Positions 37,801 through 49,200 of a stretch of DNA of 64,000 nt are shown piece after piece; the stretch's first letter is position 1; each line of letters starts with the position of its first letter. The DNA lies in contig NC_088300.1 of the NCBI RefSeq assembly GCF_032854445.1, positions 73,771,005 to 73,835,004 on the forward strand. Direction: 5' to 3'. The notes beneath the pieces were generated by a model. The model was not told the origin of the DNA, did no database searches, and was given only the letters and a program-made list of their open reading frames with translations. Made by a program: the position numbers and the translations under genes. This DNA comes from Liolophura sinensis (lineage: Eukaryota; Mollusca; Polyplacophora; Chitonida; Chitonidae).

Positions 37801-40800
37801 CGCCCTCACGACGAAGTAATCATTCGTAATTGAAGGCAGTTATAGGCTAAAAATTCAATCCTATCTGTCGTCTATCAATACAATTCTCAAGTTTCTAGGT
37901 ACTGTAATTCTTTAACCTTTTCGCAAGTTTGCAGGGTGTTTATTGTATGTACATGTAGTCATGTTGTGATATAACAGACAATAATACACTATCAGTTCTC
38001 ACCTTCAGACTATCACTGAGGTGTTGTATGTACATGTAGTCATGGTGTGATATAACAGACAATAATACACTATCAGTTCTCACCTTCAGACTATCACTGA
38101 GGTGTTGTATGTACATGTAGTCATGTTGCGATATAACAGTCAATAATACACTATCAATTCTCACCTTCAGACTATCACTGAGGTGTTGTATGTACATGTA
38201 GTCATGTTGCGATATAACAGACAATAATACACTATCAGTTCTCACCTTCAGACTATCACTGAGGTGTTGTATGTACATGTAGTCATGTTGCGATATAACA
38301 GACAATAATACACTATCAGTTCTCACCTTCAGACTATCACTGAGGTGTTGTATGTACATGTAGTCATGTTGTGATATAACAGACAATAATACACTATCAG
38401 TTCTCACCTTCAGACTATCACTGAGGTGTTGAATGTACATGTAGTCATGGTGTGATATAACAGACAATAATACACTATCAATTCTCACCTTCAGACTATC
38501 ACTGAGGTGTTGTATGTACATGTAGTCATGGTGTGATATAACAGTCAATAATACACTATCAATTCTCACCTTCAGACCATCACTGAGGTGTTGTATGTAC
38601 ATGTAGTCATGATGTGATATAACAGTCAATAATACACTATCAGTTCTCACCTTCAGACTATCACTGAGGTGTTGTATGTACATGTAGTCATGTTGCGATA
38701 TAACAGACAATAATACACTATCAGTTCTCACCTTCAGACTATCACTGAGGTGTTGTATGTACATGTAGTCATGTTGCGATATAACAGACAATAATACACT
38801 ATCAATTCTCACCTTCAGACTATCACTGAGGTGTTGTATGTACATGTAGTCATGTTGTGATATAACAGACAATAATACACTATCAATTCTCACCTTCAGA
38901 CTATCACTGAGGTGTTGTATGTACATGTAGTCATGTTGCGATATAACAGACAATAATACACTATCAGTTCTCACCTTCAGACTATCACTGAGGTGTTGTA
39001 TGTACATGTAGTCATGTTGCGATATAACAGACAATAATACACTATCAGTTCTCACCTTCAGACTATCACTGAGGTGTTGTATGTACATGTAGTCATGGTG
39101 TGATATAACAGACAATAATACACTATCAGTTCTCACCTTCAGACTATCACTGAGGTGTTGAATGTACATGTAGTCATGGTGTGATATAACAGACAATAAT
39201 ACACTATCAGTTCTCACCTTCAGACTATCACTGAGGTGTTGAATGTACATGTAGTCATGGTGTGATATAACAGTCAATAATACACTATCAGTTCTCACCT
39301 TCAGACTATCACTGAGGTGTTGTATGTACATGTAGTCATGGTGTGATATAACAGACAATAATACACTATCAGTTCTCACCTTCAGACTATCACTGAGGTG
39401 TTGTATGTACATGTAGTCATGTTGCGATATAACAGACAATAATACACTATCAGTTCTCACCTTCAGACTATCACTGAGGTGTTGTATGTACATGTAGTCA
39501 TGTTGCGATATAACAGACAATAATACACTATCAATTCTCACCTTCAGACTATCACTGAGGTGTTGTATGTACATGTAGTCATGTTGTGATATAACAGACA
39601 ATAATACACTATCAATTCTCACCTTCAGACTATCACTGAGGTGTTGTATGTACATGTAGTCATGTTGCGATATAACAGACAATAATACACTATCAGTTCT
39701 CACCTTCAGACTATCACTGAGGTGTTGTATGTACATGTAGTCATGTTGCGATATAACAGACAATAATACACTATCAGTTCTCACCTTCAGACTATCACTG
39801 AGGTGTTGTATGTACATGTAGTCATGGTGTGATATAACAGACAATAATACACTATCAGTTCTCACCTTCAGACTATCACTGAGGTGTTGAATGTACATGT
39901 AGTCATGGTGTGATATAACAGACAATAATACACTATCAGTTCTCACCTTCAGACTATCACTGAGGTGTTGAATGTACATGTAGTCATGGTGTGATATAAC
40001 AGTCAATAATACACTATCAATTCTCACCTTCAGACTATCACTGAGGTGTTGTATGTACATGTAGTCATGGTGTGATATAACAGACAATAATACACTATCA
40101 GTTCTCACCTTCAGACTATCACTGAGGTGTTGTATGTACATGTAGTCATGTTGTGATATAACAGACAATAATACACTATCAATTCTCACCTTCAGACTAT
40201 CACTGAGGTGTTGTATGTACATGTAGTCATGTTGCGATATAACAGACAATAATACACTATCAGTTCTCACCTTCAGGCTATCACTGAGGTGTTGTATGTA
40301 CATGTAGTCATGTTGCGATATAACAGACAATAATACACTATCAATTCTCACCTTCAGACTATCACTGAGGTATTGTATGTACATGTAGTCATGTTGCGAT
40401 ATAACAGACAATAATACACTATCAGTTCTCACCTTCAGACTATCACTGAGGTGTTGTATGTACATGTAGTCATGTTGCGATATAACAGACAATAATACAC
40501 TATCAGTTCTCACCTTCAGACTATCACTGAGGTGTTGTATGTACATGTAGTCATGTTGCGATATAACAGACAATAATACACTATCAGTTCTCACCTTCAG
40601 ACTATCACTGAGGTGTTGTATGTACATGTAGTCATGGTGTGATATAACAGACAATAATACACTATCAATTCTCACCTTCAGACTATCACTGAGGTGTTGT
40701 ATGTACATGTAGTCATGGTGTGATATAACAGACAATAATACACTATCAGTTCTCACCTTCAGACTATCACTGAGGTGTTGTATGTACATGTAGTCATGTT

Positions 40801-41615
40801 GTGATATAACAGACAATAATACACTATCAATTCTCACCTTCAGACTATCACTGAGGTGTTGTATGTACATGTAGTCATGTTGCGATATAACAGACAATAA
40901 TACACTATCAGTTCTCACCTTCAGGCTATCACTGAGGTGTTGTATGTACATGTAGTCATGTTGCGATATAACAGACAATAATACACTATCAATTCTCACC
41001 TTCAGACTATCACTGAGGTATTGTATGTACATGTAGTCATGTTGCGATATAACAGACAATAATACACTATCAGTTCTCACCTTCAGACTATCACTGAGGT
41101 GTTGTATGTACATGTAGTCATGGTGCGATATAACAGACAATAATACACTATCAGTTCTCACCTTCAGACTATCACTGAGGTGTTGTATGTACATGTAGTC
41201 ATGTTGCGATATAACAGACAATAATACACTATCAGTTCTCACCTTCAGACTATCACTGAGGTGTTGTATGTACATGTAGTCATGGTGTGATATAACAGAC
41301 AATAATACACTATCAGTTCTCACCTTCACACTATCACTGAGGTGTTGTATGTACATGTAGTCATGTTGCGATATAACAGACAATAATACACTCAGTTCTT
41401 ACCTTCAGACCAAGTCACCTCTAGAAGATGGTGCCACTGAGCACTCAGGATGTGTTTTCTGCGATCCTGTCTTCAAACCACTTGTGGAAAAAAACCACGC
41501 CATGACAAGGTTCATCCACCACCGTCCTTCAGGTGGGAGAGGAGGGCGTGGTGGCAAGAGGAGGGGGCGTGGCCGAGGGAGGGGAAGAGGAAGAGGTCGT
41601 GGACGGTCGCAGTAA
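25820..41615 (+). CDS. TOP3B: DNA topoisomerase 3-beta (17 exons, complete)
   Basis: Type IA topoisomerase that passes single strands of DNA, and in animals RNA, in complex with TDRD3. Exons: 25820-26053, 26913-26990, 27321-27434, 28067-28234, 29784-29918, 30444-30556, 31324-31415, 31815-31923, 32431-32514, 33013-33133, 33624-33806, 34017-34226, 34759-34976, 35684-35864, 36414-36613, 37559-37664, 41409-41615. All are GT-AG with matching phases and give 850 aa, close to the human protein. The N-terminus [12 protein letters not shown] and [10 protein letters not shown] (Asp116, Asp118, Glu120) form the Toprim domain. The active-site Tyr333 sits in [10 protein letters not shown]. The TOP3B-type segment [14 protein letters not shown] is intact. 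Exons 14-17 encode Cys-pair zinc fingers and an RG-rich tail, features that separate TOP3B from TOP3A by overall match. No break was seen. Intron 16 is filled by an 81-bp array. Confidence 0.97.
26470..26575 (+). mobile_element. SINE family 1 fragment in TOP3B intron 1
   Basis: TGCGGATGGTTGTGCTTG, CGAGCTCTGCCTGTTTTCC, CACCATAATGCTGGCCG, then an AAATAAATAG tail. The middle is shortened. Confidence 0.6.
27501..27625 (-). mobile_element. degraded SINE family 1, minus orientation, TOP3B intron 3
   Basis: TTTATTTATTTATTCAGTTG, GTGTTTTATGCTGTACTC and AGATGGCCACATTAT can be aligned to the reverse complement of the SINE, with many differences. Confidence 0.5.
27903..28037. mobile_element. MITE-like element with 17-bp inverted ends, TOP3B intron 3
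   Basis: Left end GGGCCAGTTTCACAGAG; the reverse complement of the right end is GGGCCACTTTAACAGAG (two mismatches). About 135 bp, non-coding, ending about 30 bp before TOP3B exon 4, so it may overlap the branch-point region. Confidence 0.55.
28557..29697 (+). repeat. 76-bp minisatellite, 15 copies, TOP3B intron 4
   Basis: A highly regular 76-bp unit containing GTGTCAGTCATGAATTACTG, TAAGTGGTGATTG and the perfect 16-bp palindrome GTATCACATGTGATAC (GTATCATATGTGATAC in some units), then TGATCACCTCCACAG. Each unit has an acceptor-like CACCTCCACAG and, about 28 nt later, a donor-like CTGTAAGT. The array ends about 85 bp before exon 5. Confidence 0.93.
30661..30873 (-). mobile_element. SINE family 1, minus orientation, TOP3B intron 6
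   Basis: Well-preserved reverse-complement copy: tail, TTGATTGGTGTTTTACGCCA, TTTCACTTATACGACGGCGG, CAGCATTATGGTGGGAGG, AACCGGGCAGAGCCCGGGGG, CCGCAGGTTGATG, CTTGAACTCACAGCGACCGC. The first part of the tRNA-like head is missing. A target duplication GTTAATG flanks it at 30654-30660 and 30874-30880. Confidence 0.9.
32770..32960 (+). mobile_element. SINE family 2 3' part, TOP3B intron 9
   Basis: GTACACCCACCTAATGACTC, CTGGCCGTCATGTGACTG, AAAAGTTGCTAAGTAC and AAAACCCTGAGCATTCAG match the 3' region of the copy at 22745-23010. Confidence 0.6.
33858..33905 (-). mobile_element. short SINE family 1 tail fragment
   Basis: TATTTATTTTGTTATG then TTTAATTGGTGTTTCACC. Heavily degraded; TOP3B intron 11. Confidence 0.4.
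34595..34800 (+). repeat. three tandem copies of the TOP3B exon 13 acceptor and exon start
   Basis: The real exon 13 begins at 34759 after CCTGTCAG with ATTGACTCAGATTTGGTTC, TGTCCACCATGAGGTCAGC. Two upstream copies of the same acceptor and first about 40 exon bases begin at 34598 (with a 4-bp insertion) and 34680, at periods of 82 and 79 bp. Splicing to the 34680 copy would run into a TGA just after the true acceptor, so only the 34759 acceptor keeps the frame. Confidence 0.9.
35049..35150 (+). mobile_element. degraded SINE family 1 remnant
   Basis: GGGACTCCGTGGCC at the start and TGTGAAATATTCTGCGGTC near the end recall the SINE head and tail, with the middle shortened. TOP3B intron 13. Confidence 0.35.
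35327..35592 (+). mobile_element. SINE family 1, full length, TOP3B intron 13
   Basis: TATGGCTCAGTTGGTTAGCG (A box), CGCAGCGTAATGACCCAGGA, CTCACCAATGCAGTCACTGT, GTTCAAGTC (B box), GGTTTCCCCCGGGCTGTGCC, TTTCCTCCCACCATAATG, AAGTGAAATATTCTTGAGTA and a CAAATAAATAAA tail. A 10-bp target duplication TAGAGTGTGT lies at 35316-35325 and 35593-35602. Confidence 0.93.
36071..36265. mobile_element. MITE, second copy, TOP3B intron 14
   Basis: Related to 24109-24328: left end GGCCCCTGGATTACGAAGCA, interior AAAATATTGCTTGATAAT and AACAAATATCAGCTAAAATA, right end TTAAGTCTAAGATTGCTTCA then TGATCCCAGG. Confidence 0.7.
37378..37463 (+). mobile_element. SINE family 1 tail fragment, TOP3B intron 15
   Basis: CATCCCAGTTTCCCACAC, CCGCCATTGTATAAGAGA, GTCTTGAGTATGGCATTATA and CATCAATCAAA align with the SINE 3' half. 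It ends about 95 bp before exon 16. Confidence 0.5.
37933..41408. repeat. 81-bp minisatellite, about 43 copies, fills TOP3B intron 16
   Basis: Each 81-bp unit contains TTGTATGTACATGTAGTCAT, GATATAACAGACAATAATAC, ACTATCAGTTCTCACCTTCAG and ACTATCACTGAGGTG. The last, incomplete unit ends in GTTCTTACCTTCAG, which is the true acceptor of TOP3B exon 17 at 41409. All other units carry the near-identical TTCTCACCTTCAG. Five sites vary among units and define higher-order blocks of 8 and 9 units (648 and 729 bp). Since 81 is divisible by 3, the minus strand stays open for 1147 codons. Confidence 0.96.
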
Positions 41616-43280
41616 TACTCTACCGTATACTTCACTACTTGGTACAGATGCCAGGTGCTTTACTGTCAGTTTTAGGGGGAGAAGTCACTGTTTCATGCCA
41701 CGAACACAGCAAGAACCTTGAATTGTTTTGACAACCCCATATCCATATATACGTGTGTGTTTATTGTGGAAGGCAGGATGTCTTTGTACGCAGTGGACAT
41801 GGATGCAAAACCACTGAACAAAATGGCAAACTTTAAATGTACACAGTTGGATGGTTTGTTTTCCATGTGAGAAATCCTTGCCAGATATCAGGATCCATAT
41901 CAATCTACAAAACGGTTTTCTTACCCAGGCTGGGCTGTAATACCTTGCGCAAAATGAAAAACTACATGTAAAACCAGGCAGTCATTCATTCGAAGATATC
42001 AGGCCTGTCCATTCACGTGTTTGTGTTTCACCATATCACTTATGTTCCCTTCCATCAAACACAACGGAAACTCCTGGCAAGAATATTAAATGGCATCCCA
42101 TTGAATCTCATAATAATAACTCGTACATTTATCTATAAAAATGAAGACTCCTGGATTTTACATTTTCTGTAATTTGAACAAGTACATGTGTAGTACAAGT
42201 ATCAGATTACAGGTTGAATTTATGGCATTATTAACACTTAAGAATTATAGCTATGAAATTGATTGTGATGAATTTTATAATGATTTGATTGTTAATGGCT
42301 TGAGACACACATAACATAGAAATCTATTTTTAGGTGTACATGTATTCATGAATTATACATGTAATTATGAGTCTTTTTGATGATACATGTATATGTACAA
42401 TACTTCCTAGCTCTCCATTGTACCTTCATATACATAGCTGACATACATAACATGACATATACATAAAATGCTACACATCATGATGTTGTGAAGATTTAAC
42501 ACAGTTGTACCCCAAAGAAACAAAGCCCACAGCAGAGTTTCTATCTTGTGCACTCTGATTGACTCCTGTGATGATGTATTTATAAACACTGTTATCCCTC
42601 GTATGTTCAGGACAGATATTAGTAGCTTTGATAGCCAAAAATTACATTTTTTTTTTTCGGAAAAGTAAACACATGAATATGTTGTTCATTAGATTGACTA
42701 ATGACGCGAGATAGAAAAACTTTGTAGTTTTGTTATAATTGAATGTGTATTGGCTAAAAAGAGCAGACCAGATGTCCCTGAATTTAATATAGGGTAAACA
42801 CTATTCAGCTGTCATTGGTGGCATATCCCTCATTCTTTGCCTGCATAACTAAATTACATGTAGACATACCAGTAGGTAAAGTTTTATGATGGATTTTAAT
42901 GAAAATAACAAAACGAAACGACAAAATGCACAAATGATTTACATTTATGTCTGAATTTTAGTAAGTATGTGTATTCAAATACACTGTTCTTCTTATTATG
43001 CCAGACAAATACATAGATGTATTATATATTACATGTAGGTGTCTTTGATTTTTTTCCAACCCCAAATGCACTGCCTGGTTTCTGCAGTTAGGATAGAAAA
43101 AGAATTGTGGATTAAAATGAAGAATGAAATTTTTTTTTCTAGTTCAGACATATTTATGTATATATATTATATGCACACGCATATACCTTAGCTCAGTAGA
43201 ATAGGTCGGTGAGGACTGAGTTATAATACATGTTATATATACTGGTATATATAAATGTGGCGTTCCCTGTTTTCATTGTT
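41616..43280 (+). other. TOP3B 3' UTR and flank, no further gene recognised
   Basis: AT-rich sequence after the TOP3B stop with several TACATGTA-like palindromes. A weak polyadenylation signal ATTAAA lies at about 42085. I saw no canonical AATAAA, so the transcript end is not fixed. Short frames look like chance. Confidence 0.45.
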
Positions 43281-46200
43281 CTCTGTCACAGTCCTGATCA
43301 TGGAGGGATGTACTTTTGCTGCTCTGTCACAGTTCTGATCATGGAGGTATGTACTTGTGCTGCTCTGTCACAGTTCTGATCGTGGAACGATGTACTTGTG
43401 CTGCTCTGTCACAGTTCTGATCGTGGAGCGATGTACTTGTGCTGCTCTGTCACAGTTCTGGTCGTGGAGCGATGTACTTGTGCTGCTCTGTCACAGTTCT
43501 GATCGTGGAGGGATGTACTTGTGCTGCTCAGTCACAGTTCTGGTCGTTGAGCGATGTACTTGTGCTGTTCAGTCACAGTTCTGGTCGTGGAGTGATGTAC
43601 TTGTGCTGCTCAGTCACAGTTCTGGTCATGGAGCGATGTACTTGTGCTGCTCTGTCGCAGCTCTGGTCATGGAGTGATGTACTTGTGCTGCTCAGTCGCA
43701 GTTCTGGTCATGGAGCGATGTACTTGTGCTGCTCTGTCACAGTTCTGGTCATGGAGTGATGTACTTGTGCTGCTCAGTCACAGTTCTGGTCATGGAGCGA
43801 TGTACTTGTGCTGCTCTGTCACAGTTCTGGTCATGGAGTGATGTACTTGTGCTGCTCAGTCACAGTTCTGGTCATGGAGTGATGTACTTGTGCTGCTCTG
43901 TCACAGTTCTGGTCATAGAGTGATGTACTTGTGCTGCTCAGTCACAGTTCTGGTCATGGAGTGATGTACTTGTGCTGCTCAGTCACAGTTCTGATCATGG
44001 AGCAATGTACTTGTGCTGCTCTGTCACAGTTCTGGTCATGGAGTGATGTACTTGTGCTGCTCAGTCACAGTTCTGGTCATGGAGTGATGTACTTGTGCTG
44101 CTCAGTCACAGTTCTGGTCATGGAGTGATGTACTTGTGCTGCTCAGTGTGTTGGACTGGGTGTACATGTGCTGCTAAGGAGCGATGTACTTGTGCTGCTC
44201 TGTCACAGTTCTGATCATGGAGTGATGTACTTGTGCTGCTCTGTCACAGTTCTGGTCATTTAGTGATGTACTTGTGCTGCTCAGTCACAGCTCTGGTCGT
44301 GGAGCGATGTACTTGTGCTGCTCTGTCACAGTTCTGATCGTGGAGTGATGTACTTGTGCTGCTCTGTCACAGTTCTGGTCATGGAGTGATGTACTTGTGC
44401 TGCTCAGTTACAGTTCTGGTCATGGAGCGATGTACTTGTGCTGCTCAGTCACAGTTCTGATCATGGAGTGATGTACTTGTGCTGCTCTGTCACAGTTCTG
44501 GTCATGGAGTGATGTACTTGTGCTGCTCTGTCACAGTTCTGGTCATGGAGTGATGTACTTGTGCTGCTCAGTCACAGTTCTGATCATGGAGTGATGTACT
44601 TGTGCTGCTCTGTCACAGTTCTGGTCATGGAGCGATGTACTTGTGCTGCTCAGTCACAGTTCTGGTCATGGAGTGATGTACTTGTGCTGCTCAGTCACAG
44701 TTCTGATCATGGAGTGATGTACTTGTGCTGCTCTGTCACAGTTTTGATCGTGGAGGGATGTACTTGTGCTGCTCAGTCACAGTTCTGGTCGTTGAGCGAT
44801 GTACTTGTGCTGTTCAGTCACAGTTCTGGTCGTGGAGTGATGTACTTGTGCTGCTCAGTCACAGTTCTGGTCATGGAGCGATGTACTTGTGCTGCTCTGT
44901 CGCAGCTCTGGTCATGGAGTGATGTACTTGTGCTGCTCAGTCGCAGTTCTGGTCATGGAGCGATGTACTTGTGCTGCTCTGTCACAGTTCTGGTCATGGA
45001 GTGATGTACTTGTGCTGCTCAGTCACAGTTCTGGTCATGGAGCGATGTACTTGTGCTGCTCTGTCACAGTTCTGGTCATGGAGTGATGTACTTGTGCTGC
45101 TCAGTCACAGTTCTGGTCATGGAGTGATGTACTTGTGCTGATCTGTCACAGTTCTGGTCATAGAGTGATGTACTTGTGCTGCTCAGTCACAGTTCTGGTC
45201 ATGGAGTGATGTACTTGTGCTGCTCAGTCACAGTTCTGATCATGGAGCGATGTACTTGTGCTGCTCTGTCACAGTTCTGGTCATGGAGTGATGTACTTGT
45301 GCTGCTCAGTCACAGTTCTGGTCATGGAGTGATGTACTTGTGCTGCTCAGTCACAGTTCTGGTCATGGAGTGATGTACTTGTGCTGCTCAGTGTGTTGGA
45401 CTGGGTGTACATGTGCTGCTAAGGAGCGATGTACTTGTGCTGCTCTGTCACAGTTCTGATCATGGAGTGATGTACTTGTGCTGCTCAGTCACAGTTCTGG
45501 TCATTTAGTGATGTACTTGTGCTGCTCAGTCACAGCTCTGGTCGTGGAGCGATGTACTTGTGCTGCTCTGTCACAGTTCTGATCGTGGAGTGATGTACTT
45601 GTGCTGCTCTGTCACAGTTCTGGTCATGGAGTGATGTACTTGTGCTGCTCAGTTACAGTTCTGGTCATGGAGCGATGTACTTGTGCTGCTCAGTCACAGT
45701 TCTGATCATGGAGTGATGTACTTGTGCTGCTCTGTCACAGTTCTGGTCATGGAGTGATGTACTTGTGCTGCTCTGTCACAGTTCTGGTCATGGAGTGATG
45801 TACTTGTGCTGCTCAGTCACAGTTCTGATCATGGAGTGATGTACTTGTGCTGCTCTGTCACAGTTCTGGTCATGGAGCGATGTACTTGTGCTGCTCAGTC
45901 ACAGTTCTGGTCATGGAGTGATGTACTTGTGCTGCTCAGTCACAGTTCTGATCATGGAGTGATGTACTTGTGCTGCTCTGTCACAGTTCTGATCGTGGAA
46001 CGATGTACTTGTGCTGCTCTGTCACAGTTCTGATCGTGGAGCGATGTACTTGTGCTGCTCTGTCACAGTTCTGGTCGTGGAGCGATGTACTTGTGCTGCT
46101 CTGTCACAGTTCTGATCGTGGAGGGATGTACTTGTGCTGCTCAGTCACAGTTCTGGTCGTTGAGCGATGTACTTGTGCTGTTCAGTCACAGTTCTGGTCG

Positions 46201-49200
46201 TGGAGTGATGTACTTGTGCTGCTCAGTCACAGTTCTGGTCATGGAGCGATGTACTTGTGCTGCTCTGTCGCAGCTCTGGTCATGGAGTGATGTACTTGTG
46301 CTGCTCAGTCGCAGTTCTGGTCATGGAGCGATGTACTTGTGCTGCTCTGTCACAGTTCTGGTCATGGAGTGATGTACTTGTGCTGCTCAGTCACAGTTCT
46401 GGTCATGGAGCGATGTACTTGTGCTGCTCTGTCACAGTTCTGGTCATGGAGTGATGTACTTGTGCTGCTCAGTCACAGTTCTGGTCATGGAGTGATGTAC
46501 TTGTGCTGCTCTGTCACAGTTCTGGTCATAGAGTGATGTACTTGTGCTGCTCAGTCACAGTTCTGATCATGGAGTGATGTACTTGTGCTGCTCAGTCACA
46601 GTTCTGATCATGGAGCAATGTACTTGTGCTGCTCTGTCACAGTTCTGGTCATGGAGTGATGTACTTGTGCTGCTCAGTCACAGTTCTGGTCATGGAGTGA
46701 TGTACTTGTGCTGCTCAGTCACAGTTCTGGTCATGGAGTGATGTACTTGTGCTGCTCAGTGTGTTGGACTGGGTGTACATGTGCTGCTAAGGAGCGATGT
46801 ACTTGTGCTGCTCTGTCACAGTTCTGATCATGGAGTGATGTACTTGTGCTGCTCTGTCACAGTTCTGGTCATTTAGTGATGTACTTGTGCTGCTCAGTCA
46901 CAGCTCTGGTCGTGGAGCGATGTACTTGTGCTGCTCTGTCACAGTTCTGATCGTGGAGTGATGTACTTGTGCTGCTCTGTCACAGTTCTGGTCATGGAGT
47001 GATGTACTTGTGCTGCTCAGTTACAGTTCTGGTCATGGAGCGATGTACTTGTGCTGCTCAGTCACAGTTCTGATCATGGAGTGATGTACTTGTGCTGCTC
47101 TGTCACAGTTCTGGTCATGGAGTGATGTACTTGTGCTGCTCTGTCACAGTTCTGGTCATGGAGTGATGTACTTGTGCTGCTCAGTCACAGTTCTGATCAT
47201 GGAGTGATGTACTTGTGCTGCTCTGTCACAGTTCTGGTCATGGAGCGATGTACTTGTGCTGCTCAGTCACAGTTCTGGTCATGGAGTGATGTACTTGTGC
47301 TGCTCAGTCACAGTTCTGATCATGGAGTGATGTACTTGTGCTGCTCTGTCACAGTTTTGATCGTGGAGGGATGTACTTGTGCTGCTCAGTCACAGTTCTG
47401 GTCGTTGAGCGATGTACTTGTGCTGTTCAGTCACAGTTCTGGTCGTGGAGTGATGTACTTGTGCTGCTCAGTCACAGTTCTGGTCATGGAGCGATGTACT
47501 TGTGCTGCTCTGTCGCAGCTCTGGTCATGGAGTGATGTACTTGTGCTGCTCAGTCGCAGTTCTGGTCATGGAGCGATGTACTTGTGCTGCTCTGTCACAG
47601 TTCTGGTCATGGAGTGATGTACTTGTGCTGCTCAGTCACAGTTCTGGTCATGGAGCGATGTACTTGTGCTGCTCTGTCACAGTTCTGGTCATGGAGCGAT
47701 GTACTTGTGCTGCTCTGTCGCAGCTCTGGTCATGGAGTGATGTACTTGTGCTGCTCAGTCGCAGTTCTGGTCATGGAGCGATGTACTTGTGCTGCTCTGT
47801 CACAGTTCTGGTCATGGAGTGATGTACTTGTGCTGCTCAGTCACAGTTCTGGTCATGGAGCGATGTACTTGTGCTGCTCTGTCACAGTTCTGGTCATGGA
47901 GTGATGTACTTGTGCTGCTCAGTCACAGTTCTGGTCATGGAGTGATGTACTTGTGCTGATCTGTCACAGTTCTGGTCATAGAGTGATGTACTTGTGCTGC
48001 TCAGTCACAGTTCTGGTCATGGAGTGATGTACTTGTGCTGCTCAGTCACAGTTCTGATCATGGAGCGATGTACTTGTGCTGCTCTGTCACAGTTCTGGTC
48101 ATGGAGTGATGTACTTGTGCTGCTCAGTCACAGTTCTGGTCATGGAGTGATGTACTTGTGCTGCTCAGTCACAGTTCTGGTCATGGAGTGATGTACTTGT
48201 GCTGCTCAGTGTGTTGGACTGGGTGTACATGTGCTGCTAAGGAGCGATGTACTTGTGCTGCTCTGTCACAGTTCTGATCATGGAGTGATGTACTTGTGCT
48301 GCTCAGTCACAGTTCTGGTCATTTAGTGATGTACTTGTGCTGCTCAGTCACAGCTCTGGTCGTGGAGCGATGTACTTGTGCTGCTCTGTCACAGTTCTGA
48401 TCGTGGAGTGATGTACTTGTGCTGCTCTGTCACAGTTCTGGTCATGGAGTGATGTACTTGTGCTGCTCAGTTACAGTTCTGGTCATGGAGCGATGTACTT
48501 GTGCTGCTCAGTCACAGTTCTGATCATGGAGTGATGTACTTGTGCTGCTCTGTCACAGTTCTGGTCATGGAGTGATGTACTTGTGCTGCTCTGTCACAGT
48601 TCTGGTCATGGAGTGATGTACTTGTGCTGCTCAGTCACAGTTCTGATCATGGAGTGATGTACTTGTGCTGCTCTGTCACAGTTCTGGTCATGGAGCGATG
48701 TACTTGTGCTGCTCAGTCACAGTTCTGGTCATGGAGTGATGTACTTGTGCTGCTCAGTCACAGTTCTGATCATGGAGTGATGTACTTGTGCTGCTCTGTC
48801 ACAGTTCTGGTCATGGAGTGATGTACTGCTCAGTCACAGTTCTGGTCATGGAGTGATGTACTTGTGCTGCTCAGTCACAGTTCTGGTCATGGAGTGATGT
48901 ACTTGTGCTGCTCAGTCACAGTTCTGATCGTGGAGCAGTGTACTTGTGCTGCTCTGTCACAGTTCTGGTCATGGAGCGATGTACTTGTGCTGCTCAGTCA
49001 CAGTTCTGATCATGGAGTGATGTACTTGTGCTGCTCTGTCACAGTTATGATCATGGAGCGATGTACTTGTGCTGCTCAGTCACAGTTCTGATCGTGGAGC
49101 AGTGTACTTGTGCTGCTGTCACAGTTCTGATCATGGAGCATTGTACTTGTGCTGCTCTGTCACAGTTCTGATCATGGAGCAATGTACTTGTGCTGCTCTG

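Noticed and set aside
37940-41383. 1147-codon minus-strand open frame as a repeat-protein gene
   Set aside because: It is an 81-bp tandem array inside TOP3B intron 16. The frame is open only because 81 is divisible by 3, unit differences show no protein constraint, and no promoter, upstream exon or conserved domain is visible.
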